NCBI GenBank assembly: GCA_019414245.1
Contig: DXMK01000008.1
Location: forward strand, 45,528 to 109,527
Source: Collinsella sp.
Lineage (GTDB): Bacteria; Actinomycetota; Coriobacteriia; Coriobacteriales; Coriobacteriaceae
Direction: 5' to 3'
Length of the DNA: 64,000 nt
Shown here: positions 55,394-63,723 of the stretch, in pieces
Position numbering within the stretch: the first letter of the stretch is position 1
Layout: each line of letters opens with the position of its first letter
Position numbers and translations under genes: made by a program
The notes under the pieces: generated by a model
Databases searched by the model: none
Seen by the model: only the letters and a program-made list of their open reading frames with translations
Told to the model about the DNA's origin: nothing

Positions 55394-55657
55394 ATGATTT
55401 CGTTTGATTACAAGCCTCAGGGCGTGTGTGCTCGCAATATTCACCTTGACCTTTCCGATGACGGCAACAAGGTGATGGGCGTTGAATTTACCGGCGGCTG
55501 CGACGGCAATCTCAAGGCTATCTCCAAGCTGGTCGAGGGCGCTCCTGCCGATCGCGTAATCGAGGTTCTCGCCGGTAATACCTGCGGTATGAAAAAGACC
55601 TCCTGCGCCGACCAGCTTACACGCGCTATCGAGGCCGCTCGCGCCGAGATCGCCTAA
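55394..55657 (+). CDS. TSCPD domain protein
   Basis: 87 residues of the small TSCPD family (TIGR03905 type), with VCARNIHLDLSDDG, GVEFTGGCDGNLKAISKL and CGMKKTSCADQLTRAI holding the conserved Cys residues. Related domains occur at the C-terminus of some ribonucleotide reductases. Function is not established. It overlaps the next gene by one base (TAATG), so the two are co-translated. Confidence 0.85.
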   Translation: MISFDYKPQGVCARNIHLDLSDDGNKVMGVEFTGGCDGNLKAISKLVEGAPADRVIEVLAGNTCGMKKTSCADQLTRAIEAARAEIA

Positions 55658-56868
55658 TGGGTATCGCCGATCACATCAAGAACGGAATATCGCGTCGCGG
55701 CTTCGTACTCGGTGGGGCTGCTGCGGGCGCTGCCACGGTACTTGCCGGATGCTCGAAAAAAACGGGCACCAGCGATGATGCCGCCGGCGAGCCGCAGGTT
55801 ATCAAGGACGATTCCAAGATCATCTCGATTACGGATGAGTACGAGGCAGTCGACATCGATCTTGAGCCGGCGGCGTCGTGGACGCTGCCTCTGGGTACGC
55901 TGCTGTACTACTGCGACGGCGATTACGCCGCGGCGATGATGGCGCCCGCATCGGCGCTGCACGCCAACACACTCGGTGTGCTCAACCTGGGTGATGGCTC
56001 GCTTACCACATTAATCGAGGATCCTATCGAGGGCACGGGATATGCATTCTACGATGTCCGTGCCGGCGACGGCGTATTCGCGTGGGTTGAGATGAACTCT
56101 GCCAATTCATCGTGGAAGCTCTACGCTCAAAATCTGTCGGGCGCTTCGCTCTCTGGCGACGTGGTTGAGCTCGATCGAGGTGGCAAGGACTATGATCCGC
56201 CCCTGTTCACGGCGTTCGGGTCATCGGTCATCTGGTATAAAATGCCTTCGGCAGGCGGCAATAAAACGAGTAGTGATTCGTTTTGCTATCGTCGCTCGCT
56301 TGATGAATCCAAGGCCGAGGTAATTTGGAAATCGACGGGCCGCTTTGCATCGGCCCCGCGCGCGAGCGACGGCATTTTGACCATCTCGCCGCGTGTCCGC
56401 AACGACGAGGGCGTCTACTACGGCATAACGGCAATCGATCTGACCGACGGCAACAACACCAAACGTGCCCAGCTAGTTCTTCCCTCGTCAGTCTCGCCTT
56501 TCGAGGCCGTATATATGGGCGATACCTTCGTGTTTTCTATCGAGGCGGCCTATAGTGGCGTGGGCAGCCTGGGCAACATGGGCACGTATATCGGTAATGA
56601 GGGAGGGCCGTATCTCTTCCTGTCCCGCGAGCCGCTTGCATGTGCGGCTGGCAAGAAGAATAAATACCTTGTTAAGGTACAGGCGTCGCATTTCCTGATC
56701 GACACCTCTGCCAAGACCTACGGCTCGCTTCTGTCGCCCGACCGAGCCCTGGAGTATGGCGATTATCCAGCTACGGCGGGAAAATCGGACTCATTCCTTA
56801 CGTACGCCACGGTGCGCAACAGCCAGGGTATACCAGAGACGGTCACCGCACGCCTATTCTCTCTTTAA
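55657..56868 (+). CDS. Tat-exported lipoprotein, function unknown
   Basis: 403 residues. The N-terminus has a twin-arginine motif SRRGFVLGG and a lipobox LAGC (Cys about residue 32), so it should be folded before export and then lipid-anchored outside. The rest shows spaced WxxYxx and Gly-rich strands suggestive of a beta-propeller (LGVLNLGDGSLTTLI, WKLYAQNLSG, GVYYGITAIDLTDGNN). No enzyme motif seen. Confidence 0.75.
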   Translation: MGIADHIKNGISRRGFVLGGAAAGAATVLAGCSKKTGTSDDAAGEPQVIKDDSKIISITDEYEAVDIDLEPAASWTLPLGTLLYYCDGDYAAAMMAPASALHANTLGVLNLGDGSLTTLIEDPIEGTGYAFYDVRAGDGVFAWVEMNSANSSWKLYAQNLSGASLSGDVVELDRGGKDYDPPLFTAFGSSVIWYKMPSAGGNKTSSDSFCYRRSLDESKAEVIWKSTGRFASAPRASDGILTISPRVRNDEGVYYGITAIDLTDGNNTKRAQLVLPSSVSPFEAVYMGDTFVFSIEAAYSGVGSLGNMGTYIGNEGGPYLFLSREPLACAAGKKNKYLVKVQASHFLIDTSAKTYGSLLSPDRALEYGDYPATAGKSDSFLTYATVRNSQGIPETVTARLFSL

Positions 56869-56927
56869 GCTTAGAGGGGTTAAAAAGGCGCCAACAGGGG
56901 AATAAGCGCGTTGTAATTGTGAGTACC

Positions 56928-56966
56928 GCCCGCCGAGCTGCCGCGTCATAGCGGCATCCGGCGGGC
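56928..56966 (+). terminator. Hairpin upstream of the response regulator
   Basis: GCCCGCCG / CGGCGGGC stem with an inner TGCCGC/GCGGCA stem. There is no T-run; possibly the end of the lipoprotein transcript. Confidence 0.45.
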
Positions 56967-57021
56967 TCAGGTGCGTTAAAATGGGCTTGTTCTTAGCTAA
57001 TTGAGACAGGGGGGCCGTGTT

Positions 57022-57744
57022 ATGGCTTCAGATGCAAAAAAGATTCTGCTGGTCGAGGATGAGAAGGCAATCCGTGACGCCGTCGCTGCCTATCTCGAGC
57101 GCGAAGGCTACTGGGTTGTGGGCGTCGGCGACGGCCAGTCCGCGATCGAGGAGTTCGAGAAGCATCAGTTTGACCTGGTCGTGCTCGACCTTATGCTCCC
57201 CAAGATCCCCGGCGAGCGTGTTTGCCGCACCATTCGCGATACCTCGGATGTCCCCATCATCATGCTGACGGCTAAGGGCGAGATCGAGGACCGTATTATC
57301 GGTCTTGAGCTCGGCGCCGACGACTATCTGATTAAGCCGTTCTCGCCGCGCGAGCTCGTCGCCCGCGTTCGCGCTCTGTTCCGCCGTGCCCATCAGGCCG
57401 ACGAGCCCGCCGTCGAGGTACTCGACTTCGGCGATCTGGTCATCGATATCTCGGGCCACAAGATCTTGGTCGAGGGCAAGGAAGTCGATCTGACGGCTTC
57501 CGAGTTCAAGCTGCTCACCACGCTTGCTCGTCATCCCGGCCGTGTTTACAACCGTATGGAGCTGGTCGAGAAGGTGCTTGGGTACGACTTTGAGGGCTAT
57601 GAGCGCACCATCGATAGCCACGTGAAGAACCTTCGCGCCAAGCTGGGCGATGATCCCAAGAAGCCCAAGTGGCTCTACACCGTCCATGGTGTCGGCTATC
57701 GTTTCGAGGCTCCGGCCAAGACCGATAAGTCGGACGAGAAATAG
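57022..57744 (+). CDS. OmpR/PhoB-family response regulator
   Basis: 240 residues from the ATG at 57022 (AGGGGGG upstream; a start at 57001 is possible). The receiver domain has the phospho-acceptor Asp in VVLDLMLPKIPG and Lys in LIKPFSPREL. The C-terminal winged helix is typical (GRVYNRMELVEKVLGYDFEGYERTIDSHVKNLRAKLG). The histidine kinase at 57756 starts 11 bases later and is its cognate partner. Target genes are not evident. Confidence 0.92.
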   Translation: MASDAKKILLVEDEKAIRDAVAAYLEREGYWVVGVGDGQSAIEEFEKHQFDLVVLDLMLPKIPGERVCRTIRDTSDVPIIMLTAKGEIEDRIIGLELGADDYLIKPFSPRELVARVRALFRRAHQADEPAVEVLDFGDLVIDISGHKILVEGKEVDLTASEFKLLTTLARHPGRVYNRMELVEKVLGYDFEGYERTIDSHVKNLRAKLGDDPKKPKWLYTVHGVGYRFEAPAKTDKSDEK

Positions 57745-57755
57745 GGAAATCACAT

Positions 57756-59321
57756 ATGACACCTGCGCGCTTTGAAATCGGACAAAAGCACAAGCAGGAG
57801 AGCGAGGCGGGTTCCAAGGCTAGTTGGAACACGCCTCGTTCCGATTCACGGCCAACGATGAGCTATCCCTCGCGCATGGCACTTGCTTTTGCTCTGACAT
57901 CGCTCATGACGGTATTGGTGCTGGTGGGCGTGGTCTCTGTTGTGTGGGGCACGGTCTTTTCGGATTACACGCGCTCTAATATCGTCGAAATCGCAAATTC
58001 CGCTGCCGAAAAGCTTGCGACGTCGTATGAGGAAAACGGCAATTGGACTGCGGGCGAGCTACGTACGGTCGCGACATCGAGTTTGGTGTCCGACGATTTG
58101 GGTATGCAGGTCGTCAACAAGAAAGGCGTTGTCGTTTATGACGACTCATGGCCTTCGGCAAGCGCGACCGCCGATGTGCGCGAGAACGAATCGCCGTCGA
58201 GCAGCTCGAGCGGGAAAAAAGCATCGCATAGTCCGGTCTCGTCGGCTCCCACCGGCTCCGATAGCGTTGCAAACGTCGAAATCATAACGTCTTCCGGCGA
58301 GCATGTCGGACAGGTAAAGCTGTGGGCCATCGGCTCCGATGCCTTGCTCACCAAGGCAGATTCTGCGTTTAGGGAGAAGACCTTTAACGCCATGGCCCTT
58401 GCTGCGGTTGTTGCAGTTTGCATTTCGGTCGTTATCGGATCACTCGTGTCGCGCATGCTCACCAAGCCGATTCACCGTATTACCAGCACGGCCAAGCAAA
58501 TTCGCGATGGCGATCTGTCTGCTCGTACGGGCTTGCGCGGCGATGACGAGATTGATCAGCTGGGTGAGACCTTCGATGAGATGGCCACTTCGCTCGAGAA
58601 GGATATGAAACACGAGAAGCGCCTGACCTCAGACGTGGCTCACGAACTTCGTACTCCGCTTATGGCCATGCTCGCGACAGTCGAAGCCATGCAGGATGGG
58701 GTGTATCCCACCGACGACGAGCATCTGGAAACCGTTGCATCCGAGACACGTCGCCTGGCCCGTCTGGTGCAGCAGATGCTCGATCTATCGCGCATGGAAA
58801 ACAGCACAGCGCCGCTCAACCTTGAGCCGGTGGACATGGTTCCCTTCGTGCGTTCCATCGTCAACGCTCAGGAGCGCCTGTTTGTTGACCGCGATCTGCG
58901 CTTGCGCTTTGCAGATGAAACCCAGGGTCACGACGATGTCGTCGAGGCCGATCCCGACATGATCACGCAGTGTGTCATCAATCTCATGAGCAACGCCATG
59001 CGCTACACCCCCGAGGGCGGTTGGGTCGTGGTGTCGGTGCTCAGTGACCGCAAGCATGTCAGTATTGCCGTTTCGGATACCGGCATCGGTATTGCCAAGG
59101 ACGATCTGTCGCGCATCTTTGGTCGTTTTTGGCGTGCCGACGCCAGTCGCGCCCGCGAGGCGGGTGGCCTGGGCGTGGGCCTCGCCGTGACTAAACAAAT
59201 CGTCGAGCGCCATCATGGCTACATTTCCGTGGAGTCGGAGCTTGGAAAGGGTACGACTTTTACAATTCATCTGCCTCGCGAGCACACGGCGGACGCGGCA
59301 TCTACTACAATGGAGCACTAG
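57756..59321 (+). CDS. Sensor histidine kinase
   Basis: 521 residues. A short cytoplasmic start, TM1 (about 42-66), an external sensor of about 140 residues with a Ser-rich stretch (SPSSSSSGKKASHSP), TM2 (about 210-230), a HAMP domain, the H-box DVAHELRTPLMAM, N box NLMSNAMRYTPEGG, G1 DTGIGIAKDDL, F box IFGRFWRAD and G2 GGLGVGLAV. All motifs for autophosphorylation are intact. The signal is unknown. Confidence 0.92.
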   Translation: MTPARFEIGQKHKQESEAGSKASWNTPRSDSRPTMSYPSRMALAFALTSLMTVLVLVGVVSVVWGTVFSDYTRSNIVEIANSAAEKLATSYEENGNWTAGELRTVATSSLVSDDLGMQVVNKKGVVVYDDSWPSASATADVRENESPSSSSSGKKASHSPVSSAPTGSDSVANVEIITSSGEHVGQVKLWAIGSDALLTKADSAFREKTFNAMALAAVVAVCISVVIGSLVSRMLTKPIHRITSTAKQIRDGDLSARTGLRGDDEIDQLGETFDEMATSLEKDMKHEKRLTSDVAHELRTPLMAMLATVEAMQDGVYPTDDEHLETVASETRRLARLVQQMLDLSRMENSTAPLNLEPVDMVPFVRSIVNAQERLFVDRDLRLRFADETQGHDDVVEADPDMITQCVINLMSNAMRYTPEGGWVVVSVLSDRKHVSIAVSDTGIGIAKDDLSRIFGRFWRADASRAREAGGLGVGLAVTKQIVERHHGYISVESELGKGTTFTIHLPREHTADAASTTMEH

Positions 59322-59430
59322 CTTTTCGCTATTCGGTGAAGGAGGGGTTTCGTCCCTGCCGCTCCGAGTTTGCGAAAACGTGCGGGAAAGAACCCGCATT
59401 ACTGTCGTATTTTGGTAAGGAGTGACTCAC

Positions 59431-60318
59431 GTGACAACGATGGAGCGTCGTCCGGATTCCCGTGGCAAGGTTCGTGATATCTACGATGCCGGTGAAAACC
59501 TGCTGATGGTCGCCACCGACCGCATTTCTGCGTTTGACTTCATTCTTCCCGACGAGATTCCGTTTAAGGGAGAGGTGCTCAACCGCATCTCGGCATTCTG
59601 GTTCGATAAGTTTGCCGACATCGTTCCCAACCACCTCGTTTCCATCGACCCGGCGGATTTCCCTGAGGAGTTTGCTGAGTATCGTGACTACCTCGCCGGC
59701 CGCGCCATGCTGGTTAAGAAGGCCCAGACGATTCCTATCGAGTGCATCGTCCGCGGCTATCTGACCGGTTCGGGCAAGAAGACCTACGACGAGAACGGCA
59801 CCGTCTGCGGCATCCAGCTGCCTGAGGGCCTGACCGAGGCCTCCAAGCTTCCCGAGCCGCTGTTCACCCCGTCCACGAAGGCCGAGATCGGTGATCACGA
59901 CGAGAATATCTCGTTTGAGCGTTGTTGCGAGATCGTTGGCGAGGACATCGCCACGCAGATTCGCGATCTGTCCCTCAAGATCTACAAGGCTGCTGCCGAG
60001 TATGCAGCGACTCGTGGCATCATCATTGCCGACACCAAGTTCGAGTTTGGTGTTATTGATGGCAAGGTCACGCTGATCGACGAGTGCCTCACGCCCGACT
60101 CCAGCCGTTTCTGGCCTGCTGCCAGCTACGAGGAGGGCAAGATCCAGCCTAGCTACGACAAGCAATTCGTCCGCAATTGGCTCAAGGCCAACTGGGATAT
60201 GACGGGGGAGACCCCGCACCTGCCCGCCGAGGTCATCGATGGCACGTCCGAGCGCTATCGCGAGGCCTTCCAGATCATCACGGGCTCCCAGTTCACAAGC
60301 ATGAAGGAGAACGCATAA
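59431..60318 (+). CDS. purC: SAICAR synthase
   Basis: 295 residues from a GTG at 59431, the start best spaced from AAGGAG. The sequence RGKVRDIYDAGENLLMVATDRISAFDFILP and LIDECLTPDSSRFWP are the PurC signatures. It adds aspartate to CAIR in purine synthesis; PurB at 53.9 kb does the next step. At 295 residues it is the longer type, as in yeast and many actinobacteria, rather than the 237-residue E. coli type. Confidence 0.94.
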   Translation: MTTMERRPDSRGKVRDIYDAGENLLMVATDRISAFDFILPDEIPFKGEVLNRISAFWFDKFADIVPNHLVSIDPADFPEEFAEYRDYLAGRAMLVKKAQTIPIECIVRGYLTGSGKKTYDENGTVCGIQLPEGLTEASKLPEPLFTPSTKAEIGDHDENISFERCCEIVGEDIATQIRDLSLKIYKAAAEYAATRGIIIADTKFEFGVIDGKVTLIDECLTPDSSRFWPAASYEEGKIQPSYDKQFVRNWLKANWDMTGETPHLPAEVIDGTSERYREAFQIITGSQFTSMKENA

Positions 60319-60894
60319 GTGAGTACCCGTAGCGCCACGAACAAGCGCACGCAATCCCACGAGGTTACCGGGGTTGCGCGCAAGTCCGCCGCATCTGCTA
60401 AGCCCGCCCGTCAGGCAGCGAGCTCTGTCCGCGTCGTGCCAGCATCATCCAAGGCACGCCGCAAAGAGCTCGAGAAGGGTGAAAACCTGGACGGCCTTTC
60501 CAAGGAGGAGAAGCGCGCCCGCAAGGCCAAGCAGCGTGCTCGCGAGGATCGTATCTACACGGTGTCGAATATTCTTCTCAAGCAGGATGAGGACTACACC
60601 AAGCGCCGCCGTATTTGGTGGGCTGTGCTCGCTATCGGCATGGTGCTCGTCGTGGCAATTGGGGCCTCGCTCTACTTCGCTCCCGGCGGCACGGTGTCCA
60701 GTCCCGTCCAGATGGTCGGCATCATTTTGTCCTATGTCATCATTCTGGGTGACTTTATCTACGACTTCGTTCGTATTCGTCCTCTGCGCAACAGGTATCG
60801 CACGCAGGCCGAGGGCATGTCCGAGAACAAGCTCAACGCTCTTATTGAGCGTGCGGCTGCCGAGGAGGACAAGAAGGCCTCCAAGAAGAAGTAG
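60319..60894 (+). CDS. Membrane protein with a basic cytoplasmic N-terminus
   Basis: 191 residues, GTG start directly after the purC stop. The first 90 residues are basic and rich in Lys, Arg and Ala. Two hydrophobic segments follow (WWAVLAIGMVLVVAIGASLYF and MVGIILSYVIILGDFIYDFV), then a charged helix rich in Lys/Glu. No family recognised. Tight spacing suggests co-transcription with purC. Confidence 0.7.
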   Translation: MSTRSATNKRTQSHEVTGVARKSAASAKPARQAASSVRVVPASSKARRKELEKGENLDGLSKEEKRARKAKQRAREDRIYTVSNILLKQDEDYTKRRRIWWAVLAIGMVLVVAIGASLYFAPGGTVSSPVQMVGIILSYVIILGDFIYDFVRIRPLRNRYRTQAEGMSENKLNALIERAAAEEDKKASKKK

Positions 60895-60928
60895 TAGCGT
60901 TACAACCTATAGATATCGCTAAGATATA

Positions 60929-60960
60929 AGGCGCGTCGTTTTTTGCGGCGCGCCTTTTTA
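60929..60960 (+). terminator. Terminator after the purC unit
   Basis: Stem AAGGCGCGTCG / CGGCGCGCCTT with a T-rich loop, then TTTTTA. Confidence 0.85.
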
Positions 60961-60987
60961 CTGTCCTATAGATAGATGGAGTGGCAC

Positions 60988-62268
60988 ATGATTCGAGCTG
61001 CCCTGACGGTCGAAGAGGCTCTGGAGGGCATGAAGGCCCTGGAGCCCAAGATCAAAAATTATGCACGTCTCGTTGTCCGCAAGGGCGTAAACGTTAAGCC
61101 CGGCCAGGAGGTCGTCGTTCAGTCTCCCGTCGAGTGCGCGTCATTTGCGCGCGTGGTGGTTGCGGAGGCTTATGACGCTGGTGCCGGTCACGTGACGGTC
61201 ATCTGGGCCGACGACGCCGTGACGAGGCTTACGTACGAGCATGTCGAGAAAAGTTACTTTGAGCAGACGCCCGAGTGGAAGCGCATGCAGTTGGATTCGT
61301 TGGCCCAGGACGGTGCCTGCTTTATCTTTATCGAGGGTGCCGATCCTGCAGCCCTCAAGGGCATCGATCCAGCCAAGCCGGCTGCGGCATCCAAGGCGAG
61401 GAATACGCAGTGCAAAGTTTTCCGCCGTGGACTGGATTACAACATCAATCCGTGGTGCATCGCCGGCGCTCCGGTCGTGGCTTGGGCGCGCGAGGTGTTC
61501 CCGGGAGACGCCGATGAGGTTGCAATCTATAAGCTGTGGAATGCGATTCTGCACACCGCTCGCGCCGATGGCCAGGACCCGGAGAGCGACTGGGAGCTTC
61601 ATGACGCGGCGTTCGAAAAGAACTTGCGCTTCCTGAACGACAATCGTTTTGACCGGCTGCATTACACCGCGGCAAATGGAACCGATCTGACGATTGGCAT
61701 GACGAAGGGTCACGAGTGGGCCGGCGGCAAGGGTAAGACGCCCGATGGACATCCCTTCTTCCCCAACATCCCCACCGAGGAGGTCTTCACCTCGCCTGAT
61801 CGTATGCGTGCCGACGGTATCGTGTATTCGGCTATGCCGCTCATTCACCACGGTAACAAGGTTGACGATTTTTGGATTAAGTTCGAGAACGGTCGCGTGG
61901 TGGATTACGACGCCCGTGTGGGCAAGGCGACGCTTGCGAGCATTATTGACACCGATGAAGGTGCCGCTCATCTGGGTGAGGCCGCGCTCATTTCCAAGAA
62001 CACTCCGATCCGCGAAAGTGGCGTACTGTTCTACGATACGCTCTATGACGAGAACGCTAGCTGCCATCTCGCGCTAGGTGTCGGTTTCCCCGAATGCATC
62101 GAGGGTGGGTATGACATGTCCAAGGAAGAGCTCCTGGAGCATGGCGTTAACGTCTCGAGCACGCACGTCGATTTTATGATTGGCACGGACGACATCGATA
62201 TTACGGGCATTACGCCTGATGGACGTGAAGTTGTGATTTTCCAGAACGGCCAATGGAGTTGGGAATAG
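60988..62268 (+). CDS. Aminopeptidase, M29 family
   Basis: 426 residues from the ATG at 60988, with GGAG six bases upstream; an ATG at 60976 is possible. It matches the thermophilic aminopeptidase (AmpS/PepS) family: LVVRKGVNVKPGQEVVVQSPVE, the metal region NIPTEEVFTSPDR, and HLALGVGFPECIEGG plus STHVDFMIGT near the end. The enzyme removes N-terminal residues from peptides in the cytoplasm using two metal ions. Confidence 0.92.
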   Translation: MIRAALTVEEALEGMKALEPKIKNYARLVVRKGVNVKPGQEVVVQSPVECASFARVVVAEAYDAGAGHVTVIWADDAVTRLTYEHVEKSYFEQTPEWKRMQLDSLAQDGACFIFIEGADPAALKGIDPAKPAAASKARNTQCKVFRRGLDYNINPWCIAGAPVVAWAREVFPGDADEVAIYKLWNAILHTARADGQDPESDWELHDAAFEKNLRFLNDNRFDRLHYTAANGTDLTIGMTKGHEWAGGKGKTPDGHPFFPNIPTEEVFTSPDRMRADGIVYSAMPLIHHGNKVDDFWIKFENGRVVDYDARVGKATLASIIDTDEGAAHLGEAALISKNTPIRESGVLFYDTLYDENASCHLALGVGFPECIEGGYDMSKEELLEHGVNVSSTHVDFMIGTDDIDITGITPDGREVVIFQNGQWSWE

Positions 62269-62287
62269 TCCCAGACCGTGGTACAAT
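62259..62287 (+). promoter_or_regulatory. Promoter of tRNA-Lys
   Basis: TTGGGA (62259-62264) and TACAAT (62282-62287), 17-base spacer. It overlaps the end of the M29 gene. Confidence 0.55.
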
Positions 62288-62296
62288 GCCACCCGC

Positions 62297-62372
62297 GGGC
62301 CGTTAGCTCAGCTGGCAGAGCAGGGGACTTTTAATCCCAAGGTCCAGGGTTCGAACCCCTGACGGCCCACCA
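62297..62372 (+). tRNA. tRNA-Lys, anticodon UUU
   Basis: 76 bases; acceptor GGGCCGT/ACGGCCC, anticodon loop CTTTTAA (TTT), T-arm CAGGG-TTCGAAC-CCCTG, encoded CCA at 62370-62372. Confidence 0.95.
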
Positions 62373-62380
62373 TAGAATGG

Positions 62381-62412
62381 AAAAGCGACTGGCGGATGCC
62401 GGCCGCTTTTTT
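62381..62412 (+). terminator. Terminator after tRNA-Lys
   Basis: Imperfect stem GCGACTGGC / GCCGGCCGC flanked by AAAA/TTTT, ending in TTTTTT. Confidence 0.8.
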
Positions 62413-62423
62413 GTTGCCGCGAC

Positions 62424-62547
62424 GCGGGTTCGAACCCGAAAGGGCGCGGAGCTGAGTAAACGCGTGAGCGTTTGCCAGCGCAGCGCGCAAGGCGCGAAGC
62501 GCCGCAGCGGCCGCCTGCGGAGCAGGCTGAACCCCTGACGGCCCACC
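62424..62547. repeat. tRNA-echo element C (downstream of tRNA-Lys)
   Basis: T-arm-like CGGGTTCGAACCCG (62424-62437), core AGGGCGCGGAG (62441), hairpins AAACGC-GTGA-GCGTTT, GGCGC-GAA-GCGCC and GCCTGC-GGA-GCAGGC, then a 19-base exact copy of the tRNA-Lys 3' end (62529-62547). The last A of CCA is replaced by C. Confidence 0.85.
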
Positions 62548-62565
62548 CAAAGTAAGGAATACGAA

Positions 62566-63363
62566 ATGAAAACAAATAGATACGGAATTAGCGGCAGCAC
62601 ATTAAAGATAATAGCAGCCATTTCGATGGTTCTCGATCATGTAAGCAGGATCGTCCTGACCAATGGAATCATGACTCACGCATCGTACAGTCAGATATCA
62701 GACGAACAGTGGGCGATTCTAAGCGAGGCTTCGGATATGCTTCATGTTCTTGGCAGAATTGCATTTCCCTTATTTTGCTTTTTGATAGTTGAGGGATTTT
62801 TGCATACTCATGACTTAAAGAAGTACCTGCGAAATATGCTTGTCTTCGCAATCATTGCGGAGCCCATATACGATTTCGTCCAAACCGGACAACTATTTGA
62901 CCTTCGGCAACAAAATGTTATGTGTGAGCTCCTGCTTTCCTTGGTCTTTTTGATTGTTCTGGAAAAGATACAAAGTCTTTCAAAACGGAAAAGATACATC
63001 GCAGAAACTGCTCTGATTGTTTTGACAGCACTGGCAGCTGAATACACTAAACTAGATGGCGGTGTGTATGGCATTATGCTTGTGGCTGCATTCTATTTAT
63101 TCCACGACAGCAAGGCCAAGATGTTCTTTGCTGCAGTATGTGCAGTGCTCCTTTCGTCATGCCATATAGTTGGCGGCGGATTTGAGTTTGCTACAGCTAA
63201 TGTATTTAATCCTGATGTTGCTGCCGCGGTCGTTTCGTTGCTGCTTATCAATCTTTATAATGGTAAGCGAGGGCTGAAGCTCAAATATTTCTTCTACATT
63301 TTCTATCCGGCACATCTTGCTCTGCTTTATGGTGTCTCACTTATTGTTTTGAACTGTCTTTAA
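62566..63363 (+). CDS. TraX-like membrane protein
   Basis: 265 residues with about eight hydrophobic segments. The start TLKIIAAISMVLDHVSRIV and LGRIAFPLFCFLIVEGFLHTHDLKKYL are typical of the TraX family, named for the F-plasmid pilin acetylase; chromosomal members are common in Gram-positives and mostly uncharacterised. Base composition is clearly richer in A and T than the neighbours, and it lies between element C and a degenerate copy of the tRNA-Lys downstream region, signs of acquired DNA. No operon partner. Confidence 0.85.
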   Translation: MKTNRYGISGSTLKIIAAISMVLDHVSRIVLTNGIMTHASYSQISDEQWAILSEASDMLHVLGRIAFPLFCFLIVEGFLHTHDLKKYLRNMLVFAIIAEPIYDFVQTGQLFDLRQQNVMCELLLSLVFLIVLEKIQSLSKRKRYIAETALIVLTALAAEYTKLDGGVYGIMLVAAFYLFHDSKAKMFFAAVCAVLLSSCHIVGGGFEFATANVFNPDVAAAVVSLLLINLYNGKRGLKLKYFFYIFYPAHLALLYGVSLIVLNCL

Positions 63364-63640
63364 AAACTCTCAAACAAGTCTCTGAAAACGGAAACAAACT
63401 GACTCTAAGACTGCTTGTGAATTTCCGGAAGACCTGAGAGATGCGAGGATAGGCAACGAGGGCTGCAGAGAGATGCTTCTCAGTTCTCTGGCGGATCGCA
63501 CGTATCTGTATGAGGATCACTTCCACACACTCATTAATAACAGTGATAAACACGGCAGATCCTCAAAACATGAGGCTGTGGAGGTCGAACGGTGCCTCGA
63601 AAGCATGAATGGCAGCGAGAAAATGAGTTCGGAAGCGCCC
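63364..63640. other. Region after TraX with an open frame fragment, no clear gene
   Basis: A plus-strand frame (about 63380-63647) is open for nearly 90 codons (LRDARIGNEGCREMLLSS, ADRTYLYEDHFHTLINN) but lacks a plausible start, ribosome site and known family. It may be a gene remnant. Confidence 0.35.
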
Positions 63641-63651
63641 TCTGGATGATC

Positions 63652-63723
63652 CAGCATAGAATAGAAAGCGATCGGCTCCGGCTGGTCGCTTTTTTGTTGC
63701 CGGTGCACGGGTTCAAACCCGAA
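63652..63723. repeat. Degenerate copy of the tRNA-Lys terminator and echo start (element D)
   Basis: The block from CATAGAATAGAAAGCG through TTTTTTGTTGCCGG to GGGTTCAAACCCGAA closely follows 62370-62440 downstream of tRNA-Lys (CATAGAATGGAAAAGCG ... TTTTTTGTTGCCGCG ... GGGTTCGAACCCGAA). No tRNA precedes it. The two copies form about 70-base imperfect direct repeats around the TraX island. Confidence 0.75.

Noticed and set aside
63380..63647. Open frame of nearly 90 codons downstream of the TraX-like gene as a real gene
   Set aside because: No start codon with a ribosome site and no recognised family; recorded only as a possible remnant.
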